Origin: Eupeodes corollae
Lineage: Eukaryota > Arthropoda > Insecta > Diptera > Syrphidae
DNA: 64,000 nt
Direction of reading: 5' to 3'
Assembly (NCBI RefSeq): GCF_945859685.1
Contig: NC_079147.1
Coordinates: forward strand, 280,403,679-280,467,678
The stretch's first letter is position 1; each line of letters begins with the position of its first letter. The notes under the pieces were generated by a model that was not told the DNA's origin, did not search any database, and was given only the letters and a program-made list of their open reading frames with translations. Position numbers and translations under genes: made by a program. Positions 44,701 through 59,000 of the stretch are shown here, one piece after another.

Positions 44701-47700
44701 TTTTGTTTTACTGATTGTTAAAGCGAAGAAAATGTTCCGCTCTAACATTGGAACGTAAACAATGCTTCACTTTTTGTTTCAAAAGTCACTGGTGCCGGAA
44801 AATAAACTTGGATTTTTTTTTAACGAGGAATAATAACTTCGATGTATATTCTCGATACAATCAAATTTTTGAAGGCTTTTTGCCACAAACTGTATAATGA
44901 ACTAAACTTTAAGAATTTCATACAACTTTATAATACCCTTTGACAATATGCTATTTCAATTAATATACAAGGAGTTTTCGAATAGAGCACCATAACAGCT
45001 AACGTCTACTATCAATTGGGACGCGATTTTTATACATAAACATTATTTCAAAGCAAACAATGAAAGTTAAACCAGGGGTTTCACTTCGTAAGACGATTAT
45101 CGCCAGTCGATTGCGTTTTGACAATAGTAAGAAGAAAATCATCAAAGTGATATTTTCAAAACGATAGCGTTTTTGTGATAGCTTAATAGGTATCGTCTGT
45201 CATTAATTTCCAAATGTTAACTAAGCAAATTGAAGTAAATTGCTTTAATTTCAATTTGTTACAAATTGAAAATGAAAACTAAAAAAAGGACAATTAATAC
45301 GGCTACAAAAAAAATTAAGAAATGCATCAGATCCTTAATCTCTTTCAACCAATATGCAAGCATTTTTTGTATATATTATTCATAATATGTGCATTAGTAA
45401 TCTTTCTCACTTATTTTTTTAAAATAATGTCAACAATTTTACATTTGTTTAACGTTTTTGAGTTTTACAAGAAGCCTTTTTAATGATAATGGAAACAATA
45501 AACACACTAGACGGTTATCGTCCTGTATATACATACATACATAAACCTCCAATATTATGATCTGCAGTAACTATTGGGACTTTGGGTGGCGAAGAGTTTT
45601 GCACAAAGCAAATTATCTCAAATACGGTCCCTGGCCATATTATTAGACTAACTGTAGAATTTGTATAATTATTAGATTATACGCAATATTTTTAGAGTAC
45701 AAGAATGGATGTATGGTTACATTTTTATGCAAGATAGAGCTACATGCCACACAGCCCGGTCCATACAAACTTATTTGAGGGAAGAAAACATCCCTCTGTT
45801 GGGCCCTGATATGAATCCAATTGAAAACGTGTGGGAGCTGATGAGGAGGGAAGTAGCTAAAGACTAAATAATTTGAGTGCATTACAATATTCGAAAACCT
45901 GATTAAAATACCTGGAAATTAAGATTTAACATAAAATCTGAAGTGCGTCTAATAATATGGCCAGGGACTGTAATTTCGGAAACAAAAAAATTGAAAGCGA
46001 AGTTATATCCCTTTTGGATAAAATGGAGTCTTTCTAGGGAAAGCCTGAAATAAAGCAATTGGCTTATCAAAAATATTCAACACGAGAAGGTAAATAGAAC
46101 GAATATTAAGAAAAATCGTACATTAAAAATAGTTATTTTTGTCCATGGATGGAATTGGATTTATACCCATTGGCCAAGAAAGGATGCTCATCCATAAATT
46201 TTATATAAACTTGCAACTTATTATGTGTTATTGACCTATGTTCTTATATTTGTCGACAGCTGCAAAAAGTAAAGACACAAAATAGTTGGTATGTTTGATG
46301 ACAAGAAATTTTTTGCAAATATTCACAATTTCCAATAGAAAAAATAACAAGTTTGGGAAACTTGGTTACATTTTCATGTTATCGAACAAGCATTATCTTT
46401 CATTTTGGCTTTCAGTTACTGTATTAGAGTAGTGAACAATCTTGTACTGAAAACGATTGCCGAGACGATATTGATAAAGTTATTTGAAGCAAATTATAGA
46501 CCGATAACGTTGATGATAATCGTTTTGACGATAATCCTTTTAAAAATTACGGAATGTCACCCCAGGTGTTTTTCCAGACGTGTGGTTTTCAATAAGGCAA
46601 TACTTTTTTCGAAATTGCTCTTTTTGACAGGTGTCACTTGAGTTATGCTCGTTTAAGTATAGCCAATTCAAATTGAAAAGCCAACGTTTGCATATCATGT
46701 AATATTTTTGTGAGCGATGCGTTGTGTGATATAATACCGCTGGACAGGAAGTCGCTTATCTCGCTGACGATTAACACCATGGAAAAGAATATATCAGGCG
46801 TTATTGCTACAAAAATTAGCCGAAAATTGGACCGTGGTGGCACTTGGCCGAAATCATTTTTTAACCATAATGGAAACATTAAATTATATGCGTTTTATTT
46901 CTTTTTCAAAATCACACGTCTGAAAAAACACACAAGGAAATATTTAAGTTTGATTTTAAGTCTATTTTAAATAAAAAGGAAAGACTTTTTTGTATTTACG
47001 ATGTTTCTAACGAATAAACACAAACACAGTATCGGACAAAGCATTTATAACTATTTAGAAACGAAAGTACCTAAGCATATTCTTGAAAAAATTAAAATTT
47101 TATTCAGAAACAATCGTCATACATTATTATTATTATTAGGACAAGCAGAAATGGATCCGAATCCTTTTCAGTGATGATTTAAAATTTAATACAATGGGAA
47201 GTGATGTAATATATATTATTACGTAAGAAGGCTACGTGGACCAGTGGTCACGATGTTAATGTAATTGTGTGGGTTTGCTTTCTGCTGCTGGTTTAGGCCC
47301 ATTGCATCGCATAAATAAAATGTGCCAACATATATTTTAGAGGACGTTATGTTGCAATATGAAGAACAGGAAATGCCATTTCGTTGGGCCTACCAGCAGG
47401 ACAACCACGCAAAGCACACTTCGATACTAGTTAAAACTTTATGATTAGCCACCACAGTCACCAGACTTTAACTCAATTGAGAATCTTAGGAAATTAATAG
47501 AAATTTATACGATTTTTTCAAAAGTGTACAAACGTCTTGATACAAAATTTCATTAATTATCATTCAAAATTTAGTAGAACCCAGGACAAGAAGTTGCAAG
47601 GCAGTTGTCAAATAAAACAAAGGATTTGCTACTAAACATTGATTATTTTACAAGTTTAAAAAATAATATTTTAATTTAAAGTTCCAATTGTTTTGTCGAC

Positions 47701-50700
47701 TTGATACAATTAAACGTAAGGTTAAGATTATTTAATTTATATGAACTCTGAATAAAAAGCTTTAATAATAAATGACGATTATTGTTTCTGAATAAAATTT
47801 TAATTTTTTTAAGAAAGTGCTAACTCTCATTTCTTGACGCAAAAGTTTTGTCCGATGAAGCAAATAAAATCAGTAGGATGGAATTACTCAAAACATCACT
47901 TTAATAATATGTCTCGAACTCATCAGAAACTCTATTTTATAGCATTTGTCAATATTCTTTAAGTTTACATTTTCAAAGTGGTTTACCGGTTTTAGGGCAT
48001 TAGATCTATTTAAAAACAATTTAATATTGTTTTATTTATAGGTTCATTTATTGGTTTAGTTTAAAAAAAAATGAAGAAAGGTTTCACCCAGGCGTTTTCA
48101 CTTCACCTTTTCATTAAATTAATAACGCAAAAAGAAAAACATCAGCAAAATATCGAATGCCATTTAAATAAAAAATCAATTGTTTTTGTTTTTTTAGTTC
48201 AGTACTTTCTAGTTTTATTTTTTATTTTATATTATTTTATTTGTTTTATTTTTACAAAAATCTCAAAGGAAATGTGGTTGTCCGAAATAAAAACAATTAA
48301 ATCATTTATTTGTCCCCTCTTAAAAAATATTCCCACAATTTAAAACTTTATATCTTGAATTAATTATTTTTTTTTTTAAATCTATAGTTATTATAAAATA
48401 AACGGACCATATTTTATTTTGTTTTGTTTTTTTTACTTAAAATTAGTTTTTACACCCCGAAAAAATAATAATGGATTAAAAAAAGAAAACAAAGTAATAA
48501 ATATGAAACTAATATTAAATGATGTTCTTAAACACAACGTACCTTTGTATAATATCAGTGGTTGAAATTATTCCAGGAAACCTTTGAAGAAATTTTATGA
48601 AGAGATAAGATTTATTAAAATTTCTCAAGCAGTTTATAGAAAAAAAAATAATAGCTAAAAAAATTATTCAACAAAGTTAAAAGTTCAAATAAATTTTCTT
48701 TTTTTTTTACTTTTTGATAATTAGATGATGATTAGGATGGAAAAGCCTTTGTGTTACAGTAATGTATTTTTATAATTTATATTTTATTTTTTTTATTGGT
48801 TTGTTTAAAATAAAATTAATTATGTGAGATTCATTGAATAATTTTTTTTAGTTATCAACAACAAATTTACGTATACTGCTCTCATTGAAATCTCTGTAAA
48901 TGGAATCTCTTCACAAAACAACATTCAAAAAGGTTTCCTTTGGCTAAAATGTCTTATTTTAATTTTTCGGTCGGTTTGTAAGTTCAAATTGTGGGTATAT
49001 ATATTTGCAACAGGCAAAGAGTTAGTTAATTTTTGAGCGCTTTTTGTCAACACAAAGGCCAATTGCAAATAATCATCAAACTAATATACAATTAATAAAG
49101 TTTTTAACTTCTTTTCTTTTTAATTTTTATTTAAGAATTAAAATAATAAAAACAAAAATGAAAAAAAAATAAGAATTTGGCCAGAAGCACTTATTCAATT
49201 ATAAATTATATATATTTTAAATACGTATACAATATTATAATTGTTTTTATTTTTATTTTAACCTACGTATAACTAAAATCTCATAGAAGTGAATTTCTAT
49301 TGGGGTTTTAAAAATACTTAAGGTAGTTTGTAGTCTCAAATTGAAAAATCGCTCAAGAAAACGCCGAGGAATGTTGAGGAATCCGGCTTTTGCACTATTC
49401 ACCACTTTAACTTTATGGGGAGAGGAAAAAAAACTACAACTGAACAAAAATAAACACCGTAAGTGTGTTGAGTCTGACCAAAATATCTAAAAGATTGGGG
49501 CTAAAGAAAACGATAGGTCGAAGGATTCAACATACTGCCTATCCAATTTTCCAAGTTGTTTCGTTTTATTTTAGATTGGCATTGCCTCAAAGAAAAATGC
49601 TAATGGTAAGTTACAGAACCTGCATTTTAAATCCACCGTTTAACACATTTGCGCACTTTAGAAATAAATGAACTACATCAAATTTACAAAGAAAAAAACT
49701 TTTGAATGAGCTAAAATTTTGGCTGGATTTTTCCCTAAAACCATCATTGTACCTATATTCTTCATTTTGTCTGTCTATTAATGTGTGAAAAACATCTAGA
49801 GGTTAAAATTTTCCAAAAGATGATGAGCCTTGCCACACCTCAAATTGTATAGACGTGTGTCGTCAAATGACCGATCACATAGACCTCCAGATGCAACTAC
49901 TTTTTATGGGATTATTTAAAAAGATTGCGCAGACAACTTCGAAATTTGAATGATAGCGCTTTGCATGTCATTATTTACTGCTGACCGCAAAAATCCCTTC
50001 CCTATTGAACCAGTGCTGAAGACAGTAAACGACATCAAAAAAAGGTCAAAGAAAGTTAAGCTACCACGGGCTTAAATGTTTTGTAAAAGGCATTTTATTT
50101 TATTCTTTATTATAAGTTTCCAGTATTCTTTTTTTATGAAGTGGAGAAGAAAGGATATCTTCTTTTTTTAACGTCATCTCAAAAACATTCAACACACTTA
50201 AATGAAAACGTTGAGGGAGTTTTAATTCAAAATGGAACCATTTTTAAAGATGATTTGCATCTGCTTTTGTATAAAGTGCAATTAACTCAAAGAATAGCGC
50301 CCATATTCGCGCGAATGGTTCGATACATAATCTGTTTTTTGGAAGCAAATTTCAATGGCTAACGGCTCATTCTACTATCTCTGCCGGCATTAAAAAGTAC
50401 AATTGAATGAGGATAACTGTTTTGTCTGGCTTTTGACTTGATATCATTATCGGCTCACTGTCGATTTAAATCTGGAAGTTAACTGGTTGCAAGTTTATTT
50501 AAGGAACGAAGTTGTAAAAAAGCATTGACCGATCGCTCTACTTTCAACTTAATCCGACTTCTACTTGCGGAAATACATTCTTGGGTCAAACAGGTTTGTC
50601 GAGAAAAGAACACCACAACACAATTTTGAAAGTGCCCTAGTTTATAGTTTATTACCCTGCTGAGCCCAGGATCAAGGAGGAAGGGGTTTTGTATCACTCA

Positions 50701-53056
50701 TTCTGCTTTACACACTTATGTAGTCAAAATCATTGAGGCAAGCATTCGTGCTGAAATCATGGCCAGAATGTTTGAAAAACAGCTTTGATTAAAAGATTGA
50801 TTTTGTCTTAATTAAACACATTAAAACATTTAAACCTATGTATACCGGTTGATTACATTTTAATAGTTTGAATTTTATGCAAACATATATTTATGTTTTT
50901 GTCTAATTTTGCCCATACGCTTCAGGTAAGAACACAAGACTAGGAAAACAATTCTACATCAGTTTCTGCACTGCGAATCTTGTGTATACCATGGAAACGT
51001 GAAACCATTTTGCTTAAACTTTTGTAAACTTCTTCTGCATCTCGTTATTTTTAAATTGACGAGAAATGAAAGAATTTGAAATTTCACAGTTGAAAGCTCA
51101 AAAATTCTGACCATGGCCGTTATTGCGTATTGGGAAACAAGTTGCAAGAAACATCAATTGTGTTATTTTTTAAGAGAGATTCACTAAAATGGAAACATTT
51201 GTAGGAAGAACATCAATAGCAAACAAAAAGATAAAACGAAACAAGATATGGTTTATCACAACTGAATTGTAAAAATAAAGTCTTCCTTCTTAAAGCCCTA
51301 CACCTTGACGGAACAATAACAAGTCGAGTAAGTTGCGTTTTCTGGTAATATATTATATTCATTATATTAAATTAATTATTAAGTTTAATTTCTCAAATGT
51401 TAATATGTTATTAAAATTGTTCATCAAAGTTTCTTACATTATAAAGAAAAATTAGTAAATCTTGAAATTGTAAAAATAAAGTTTGTTAATGGAAAAAATG
51501 GGTTACTGACAAGAAATGAAGTTTAGTTTTTAGTAATGAGTAAGTTAATGATCGAATTAAAGTGAAATATGTAGTTTTGTTGAATATGAATAAAAGCTAG
51601 AATTATCTTCTTTCATTTTTTTAAGGGATAGTTAATTTTCACAAGAGACTCAAGGACAAAAAAGAACATAAACAGGACACACATTATTTTAATATTTGAT
51701 CATTAATGGAATAAAAAGACACAATCAAATCAACACTGTTGGATATGGATAAGAATTCAGCATAATCGTCGACTCTTTTCAAGTTTTTCTTAAGAGCTAA
51801 AAATGATACCTCAATTCATATTTCAGACATTTTCTTTTGAGCGAGAAGGGCACATAAAATAATAGGAAAAAAAAACATATACGATTATTTTTTTTTGTTT
51901 AAACCTAAATTTTCTTTGTACATACAGAAAAAAAAAATATATTTACTAAAATGTTTAAAACTTTTTAAGCTTAAAAATGTTAATATGGTTGTTTTTGATC
52001 AATTAATACTTACATGCTGGACTTGTTGGTTTTGTTGCACAGATACTAATGGCGAGGGCTGGGAATGTGAATTTTGTTGAATTACACTACTGGATGGTTG
52101 AACAGCTAAATAGATTTTCGTTGGCCCTAATACACCCTGTTTACCACTGGATTCTTGAGCTGTAAATTAATTTATTCATTGATACATATGTGTACATTTT
52201 TCTAGTAATAATTTTAATGTGAATTCTTCTTTTATTATGTACATATATGAGCAAAAATACTTTACGCAAAAACTTACCTTTTAATAACTGTTGTTTAACT
52301 TGCTGTTGAACCAAGGCAAGTTGTTGTTGCGTAAAATCATTTCCAACTAATCCCTGCAAAACTATTCTAGGTCCATGTTCGGTTTGTATAACTTGGGCCG
52401 TGACACATTTAATTACAGTTCCGGGCGGTTGTCCTTGCAGAAGGCTCTGCTCGATTGTTGTTGAAGTGGGTTGCTGCTGTTGTTGTTGTTGTGGTTCTTC
52501 TTGCGGCGAATACATATTATTATGCCCTTGATCACTTGTTGCCATTTTATTATCTTTGGTTATGTGATCGCTCATTGTTGTAGGAGATTTAATTTGCTGA
52601 ACAACAGTGGTGTTGGATTTAATTGTATTTGTCTGCTGTTGTTGCTGCTGCTGCTGCTGTTGTTGTTGTGGTGCTGTTTCTTTTGGATTTTCATTGAAAT
52701 TCGTACTTGTCACAATGTGGGCATTTCCGTCGCTTTGAGTTTTGATATGTGCGACAATTTGTGCTTGATTATTTCCCAAAGGCTTTATTATGACTTGCTG
52801 GCCATTTACATTTGCAACTTGAAGTTTACCCTGGGCTAGTTGCTGGGCCAAGGCTGAATTTTGTACCACGAGTTGCTGTTGTGTTGGCTGTTGATTGCAT
52901 TCAACACTCTGTTGTTGTTGTTGCTGCTGCTGTTGTTGTTGTTGTTGTTGTTGCTGCTGTTGTTGTTGTAATTGTTGTTGCTGTTGCTGCTGTTGTAGCT
53001 GTTGTTGCTGCTGCTGTAATTGTTGTTGTTGTTGCTGCTGCTGTTGCTGTTGTAGT

Positions 53057-53088
<32 letters not shown>

Positions 53089-56000
53089 TTGAATTTGTTG
53101 ACTTATAGTTTGGTTCTGCACCTTCAACTTAGGCACAACTTGGGTTCTTGTTTCAACTTGCGGAGATTGTGCATGGATAACCATTTGCTGTTGTTGAATT
53201 TGTTGCTGCTGCTGCTGTTGTTGGGGCTGTGCTGGTTGTATTATTTGCTGCTGTAAAACCTGCACCGGCGAGGACTGAGGAACTGATCTCTGGGTAACAA
53301 TAGTTTGTCCCGGACTAAGTATAATTCTTTGGCCACCAACCATAATCTGTTGCTGAACATTACTTGTATTGACAATTTGCTGAATGACTTTTTGCGCAGG
53401 CGGCGAATTTATTACCACTTGATGGGGAGCGGCTTGTGCAACAGTTTGGATGTTTTGTGTAGGAGCAGGTTGTATATTATGTTGAGTGGGCGAAGATATT
53501 AAAACCTTCTGTCCCTGGGCATTTTGACCAACCAAGAGTTTTTGACCTGGTTGCACAATCAATTGCTGCAGGTTTGTGGGCTTTTTATTGGTTTGCACAA
53601 TTTGTCCGCCAGTTGTTAAAACTTTGTGCACAGTTTGTGAAACAGGAACCTGAGAACCATTTTTAACGGCCTGTGATGTAGATGCAATAGTATTTGTTAC
53701 CTTTTAAAAAACGGAAAGAAACAAAAACATTAGGGAATTACATAATAATTAACTTTAAGTTCTATCACGAAATGGGAACGTAGTAAAAAAAAATGTCACA
53801 CTTGTTTGGGGTTTTGTAAAATTTTCCGCTTACGTTGGAATTCGTGGTGAGGAGAAAATGTTTTAATTAATTACCTTTTGTTGAATTTCCCGATTAACTA
53901 TTTGCTTCACCACATTCGTTTGCTGAACAACAGGCTGCTTCACTACTTGTTTCACAGCTAATTGTTTAACTGTTGTCGTAGGAAGAACCGAATTGTGAGT
54001 TGTTTTGTTATTTACTACCGCCGAACTTTTAACTATAGTTGAAGTTTTATTGGCATTCACTGAAAAACATTTTTCAATTTAATATTTGTTTTCGTAAATT
54101 GTTTACTTTTATATTTTATTATTTACCTGGTGTCGTTGTTAGGACATGTAATTTGCCGTCAGGCATTTGAATTAGTTGTTGTCCTGGACTCAAACCTCGC
54201 ACACTAACCTTTCCGTCGGGACCACGAATAATTTGAACTTTATGCTGCGTAGGCTGCGGTGTGGGCTGAGGTGTTTCTGTAGTTGTTGTAGTAGTTGTTG
54301 TTGCTGTTTCCGTGACGGTATTGTTAATAACTTTGTTGTTTGGTGTAGACTTTGCCGTCTGTGTTGATGGAGTGACTACAGTCTGGTGTATGACTCTTGT
54401 AGTTCCATCAGGATTTCTCACAATCACTCTTCGGTTAGTTTGACCAGGACTTGCCTTAGCTAAGAAGAAGAAATATCCCTTTTTAATATAGGAATTCCCA
54501 TGATTCATGAAAAAATTAAAAATTCTTACCAATAGCTTGTTTAGCTTCTGTGGATTTTTTCTGCTGATGCACCGCACGCTGTAACTTAAGTTGTTGTTCC
54601 ATTTTATCTTTCATTTCTTCATTGGAGAATTTGGACGATGGGGTTTTTGAAGTACTTGTGTTGTTTGTTGAGGGAGAGCTACTCGATGTGCTACTGCTGG
54701 AGGATGCATTTTCTAATTGTTTTAAATGAGCACTTCTACTTATCATCGAAGTACGTATTTTTTCTTGTTTCTCGCCAAATAGTTTAATCTCCCAAAGTTC
54801 AAGTTTGTCTTCATCGACCCATTCTTCTGATACTTGAGGCTCAGTTTGCTGAGGTGATTCGGCACGTTTTCTCTTACGTAAACCAGATCTTATCGATGTT
54901 ACCTCTGTGTGAATTTATAAGTTTGTCGAAAAAAAACAAATGTTTGCATTAAAATATGTCTGCTATAAAAATGTTGCTTGCAAAGCGCACTTATGTTTTA
55001 ACTTTGTAATGCAAATAAATTGAGTTTAATATTTGGTGTGACATAAAATACGTATATGGCCAAAATAATTGAAACAAAATTTAAGTTAGGTAATTCTGTC
55101 TTTAGCACTTGGGCTAGGAAAAAGCATCTACTTTAAAATTGGCTTCATTTTCGTTTCAATTTTTAATAGAGGCAACATTTTCTTTGGAAAGTAAAATGCC
55201 ACATTTCAATGACAATTTTTTTAAGATATCGTTTTGTTAGAAGGTTTATTTCTACTCTCTTTAATCATGCGCTCAATGGGTCCAGATATTGAAAATACAA
55301 CTAAAAAACATACATTTTATTCCTTTTAAATCAACGCTTTGTTATTACGGTATACTTGGAGTCATTATTCTGTTGAAAACTAATACTTACATATAAGTTA
55401 TGTCAACTATTACAATTTTTTCCAATTTATTTCTTACATGGCAAAAATTGAACTGATGTATTACGTTGTGACCTGCAAGTTGGAACATTGGTTTCACGAG
55501 CTTAGATTGAATTCTCCACACATTGAGCGGTCAACAAACCTCTTTTTAAATATTATAAATAACACATTTTTCATCTTTTATGTAGAATATTTGAATAAAA
55601 TGAACTCGCAAAATTGTTTGGGAAGAATATTATAAAAATGAGACCTCATTTGCGAGTTTTTCAAAAAAGATCACTCAAGAAAGACTGAAAATTAGTTGTT
55701 TTGGGATTAACAATGGTTGAGTATTTTAATATATGTATGTATGTATATTCTCATTGAGTCAACAGGGAAGTATATAATCCCAATCCCAACTAAATGATAG
55801 TTTTTCTACTCTTCGTTTGTGATCCTGGTAAAGTTTAGTTTCCAAGATCATGATCGAAGTAGTTGGCATAATTGTAAGTAAAACAGAGGACTGTATATTA
55901 CCAAATACGATCGAGGAAAAAGTCCTGCATTGACGGATACTTACAGTTATCCTCAAAGGTTTATCGTAGTTCTTGTGTATACCGGGGTGGAATCGGCTAA

Positions 56001-59000
56001 GGTGATTGTTGATAAGTGACAATCAAAATGATCGAAGTTGATCTACATAAGGTGATAGTGAAATTGATACCTAAAAAGCAGTCACAAAAAAATGTGATAG
56101 TCGTTTTCAAACAAATATGTATATTCCGATTAGAGCTACCAGACGCTTACACAAACGCCTGGAAAATTTTCTTAGTTCACTTTGTTTCTTGAAAAAACAC
56201 ATTCCTGTTACCGACAAAGCTTGCGACATTCGAAAAAGCAATAAAAGTTAGAATTTTATTCAAAATCGCCTAATTTGAAACTTTTATTTAGATATTTTAT
56301 AAGAATCAATTTAAAATTTCACCAAAGCAACAACGGATTTTGACAATTTGAATCTGAAATTATTCAATCGAATTGAATTGAGTTCAATCATCTTACTCAG
56401 ACGGAATTTTGGAAGAATTTAGGTTCAGATTTTTTGATTTTCTAGCATTTAGAACCTTTTTTTTAATGCTTATAATTATATTATATAAATTTAGACATTA
56501 TAAATCACGGTAGTAGATCAACTACATTAGCTTCTCTGACTTTTACTTCCATAAGCTGAAGAACCGTAATTTTTAATATAATAAATAAAAAAAAAACTTT
56601 TTGTAGGGTGTCACAAACTAACTTCCACTTGAAGAAGACATTTTGAAAATGAATGGCCTTTTGAAACTGTGAAAGTGAGAAGAAAATGTTTCTAATTGCT
56701 AAGGAAGAATATCTCACTCTAACTGGAGATTGGGGGTAAAACTGACTTCCATGTAGATGTAGGGATGCTATATACATACAAACTTGTCTACAATCTGGAA
56801 GGAAGAAGCGCTTACTTGCACCTCCATGTGGTGGCCGCGGACACAAGTTAGAGAAATCAGTGCAGTTCGATGATGAATGATAATGATCAATTCATAGTTA
56901 TTGAAAAATGCACTACTTAGAATTGCTCTGAGTAAATTCACTTCATCAAAGACTAAATTAACATACCACTGTAGATGTGGTACCACGGGATATGTTGAAA
57001 CCCCCTTGTTAATTCCAGGAACATATGTGGGATCGCCTCCTTGTGAGAGTATCGTGGTGACTAAGCCAATACCAAAGGTTAACAAAGAAGTGAATTTGTT
57101 ATGTCTTGGTAGCTTAGAAAGAGGAACTCACTTGAAGCATTTCGCCAAATAAGAGAGAGTAAACTTTGAGTAAATCCTTTTGGCTATTTTCAAAAACTAA
57201 GTAATAAAACAATGCTTGGGGCAGTAAGTGTAAGAACTTGCCATCAAATTAAGGCTCATTGCCAGGTGTTGATGTTGTAAGCAATTATTCTCTACCCGGA
57301 GATCACTCTCAGAACTTATTGTCAAAATTTGACTTTTTTAGACTTCAACATTCTTGTTATTCTGATCAGCTAAATTGAATATCTCTAAAAAGAGTTTAAC
57401 TCAAAAGTAAGAAATTCTCCTATTATTTTGGCCATAGTTTTAATTTTGTTTGTTTATCTATTCTATAATTATAAACTGATTGATCGAAAATAAAAGATAG
57501 CATTCTGCATACTTGAATATAATTTCATAAAATTTGTCTTCTAAAGAAATGCGCTAAACATATAAAAATAAATTTCACCTTAGATCTATTTAAACATACC
57601 TCGAATAGTTTTTGGCAATTCCAGCGGAATAACTACCTTCCTTCTTAAATACTGTGTCTTCTCGTTGCATCTTCCGTAATGCTTCAACTTTAACAATTCT
57701 TGAGTGACAATTTCTGTGTCGGTTGTTATTTGATGTTTGCCATCCAGTGATGGTGGTTTAGCTATCATATCGTCCCAACGCAGGCAACAATATAATATTC
57801 TAAGTTGCAAGGCAATCGCTGCTATAGTCGGACAATTCGTAGTCCTATATAACCAGCAGGTTTTAAACAGCGGTCTCGAACATGGATACGGCCATACGGT
57901 TGTGTTATTTTTTGCTATGTGATGATAGCCGTTTATTTGTAATTTACCACCAGCTCTGGCCAATTTAATAAGTTCGTATTTCGGAAGAACCATTAGACTC
58001 TTTTTCAAGTTCTTTGTGTAGAAACTGGATGTTATAGGGTATTTTGAAATAGCGGTCGAAGTAGGTGGTGGATCAGGGGATGAAGAGGTGGCGGAGCTGC
58101 TAGGGGTAGTGGTGGTATTGGATGTGGCGTTTTTCTTATCATTATACTTCTTCAGCTCACGAACCAAATAGATTTTCCCCCTTGTTTGTGTTGCTGAGTA
58201 AACACGCTCTGCACCGTTAGGTCCTAATTCGGGTTCTATTTTTACATTATCTTCACGTTTAATTACTCGCGGGGGATGCAATGGGAAACGTCTGTTTTGT
58301 CTAACTGACGCTGGAGCATTCGTTTCCATGGGCTGGTGGAAGCTCAAGTCTTTTGCATTTCCATTTTTACTCCGAAGCTTTGACTTTCGCTTTTTAGCCG
58401 AGGACATTACTTCATTTTCGAGTAGATTCGAAACGGTATCTGTACTTTCGATTTCAACATTACTACAAACATCCAAATTATCCACATAATTATCTGCCCC
58501 AGGTGCCGCCAAAGTATCGTTGACGACGTTCTTCGGCGAATCAAATTCTTGATTGTTTGGCTTGGTTGCAGCAATATCCTCCGCACATTCATCCTTGATA
58601 TCGGCTTCCTCCTTTACATGCATACTTGTGTAATTTGACGTGAGGAGATGCTCTTCGAAATCTAGAGCATTATCGAAAGCCACTTGGAAGTCTTGTTTCA
58701 AATCAATTGGGCATTCCTCAAAGGACTTATCATCCCCATCATCCTGTCCAGCATTTGGTTCCTTTTTGCCCTCAGTCAGTTTCTGTTCCAGAATCGAGGG
58801 CTTCTTCACTGCTCCCAAAATAGCGGCTACTGTTTCTTTTGAACCATTACCAGCAGTGTGAGCCTTTCTCAATAGCAGCAGCAATTCCTTCTTCGCTCGT
58901 GCCTTTTGCAAGCACAACGGCGAGTAGCAAGTGTTTGCTGTTATCTGGGAAACTGCATTCGAATTTGTATTGCAATCTTTCGTATAACAACGATATTGCT

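Noticed and set aside
47905..47925. CTGATGAG on the minus strand near 47920
   Set aside because: No GAAA with a matching stem II follows and no stem I or stem III partners were found.
52471..53256. Long plus-strand open frames rich in Leu, Val or Cys
   Set aside because: They are antisense to the E(bx) polyQ exon. CAA/CAG repeats read backwards give endless Leu, Val or Cys frames.
56505..57152. Overlapping open frames on both strands in an E(bx) intron
   Set aside because: No family motif and no splice sites linking them to E(bx). Possibly an unidentified transposon scrap.
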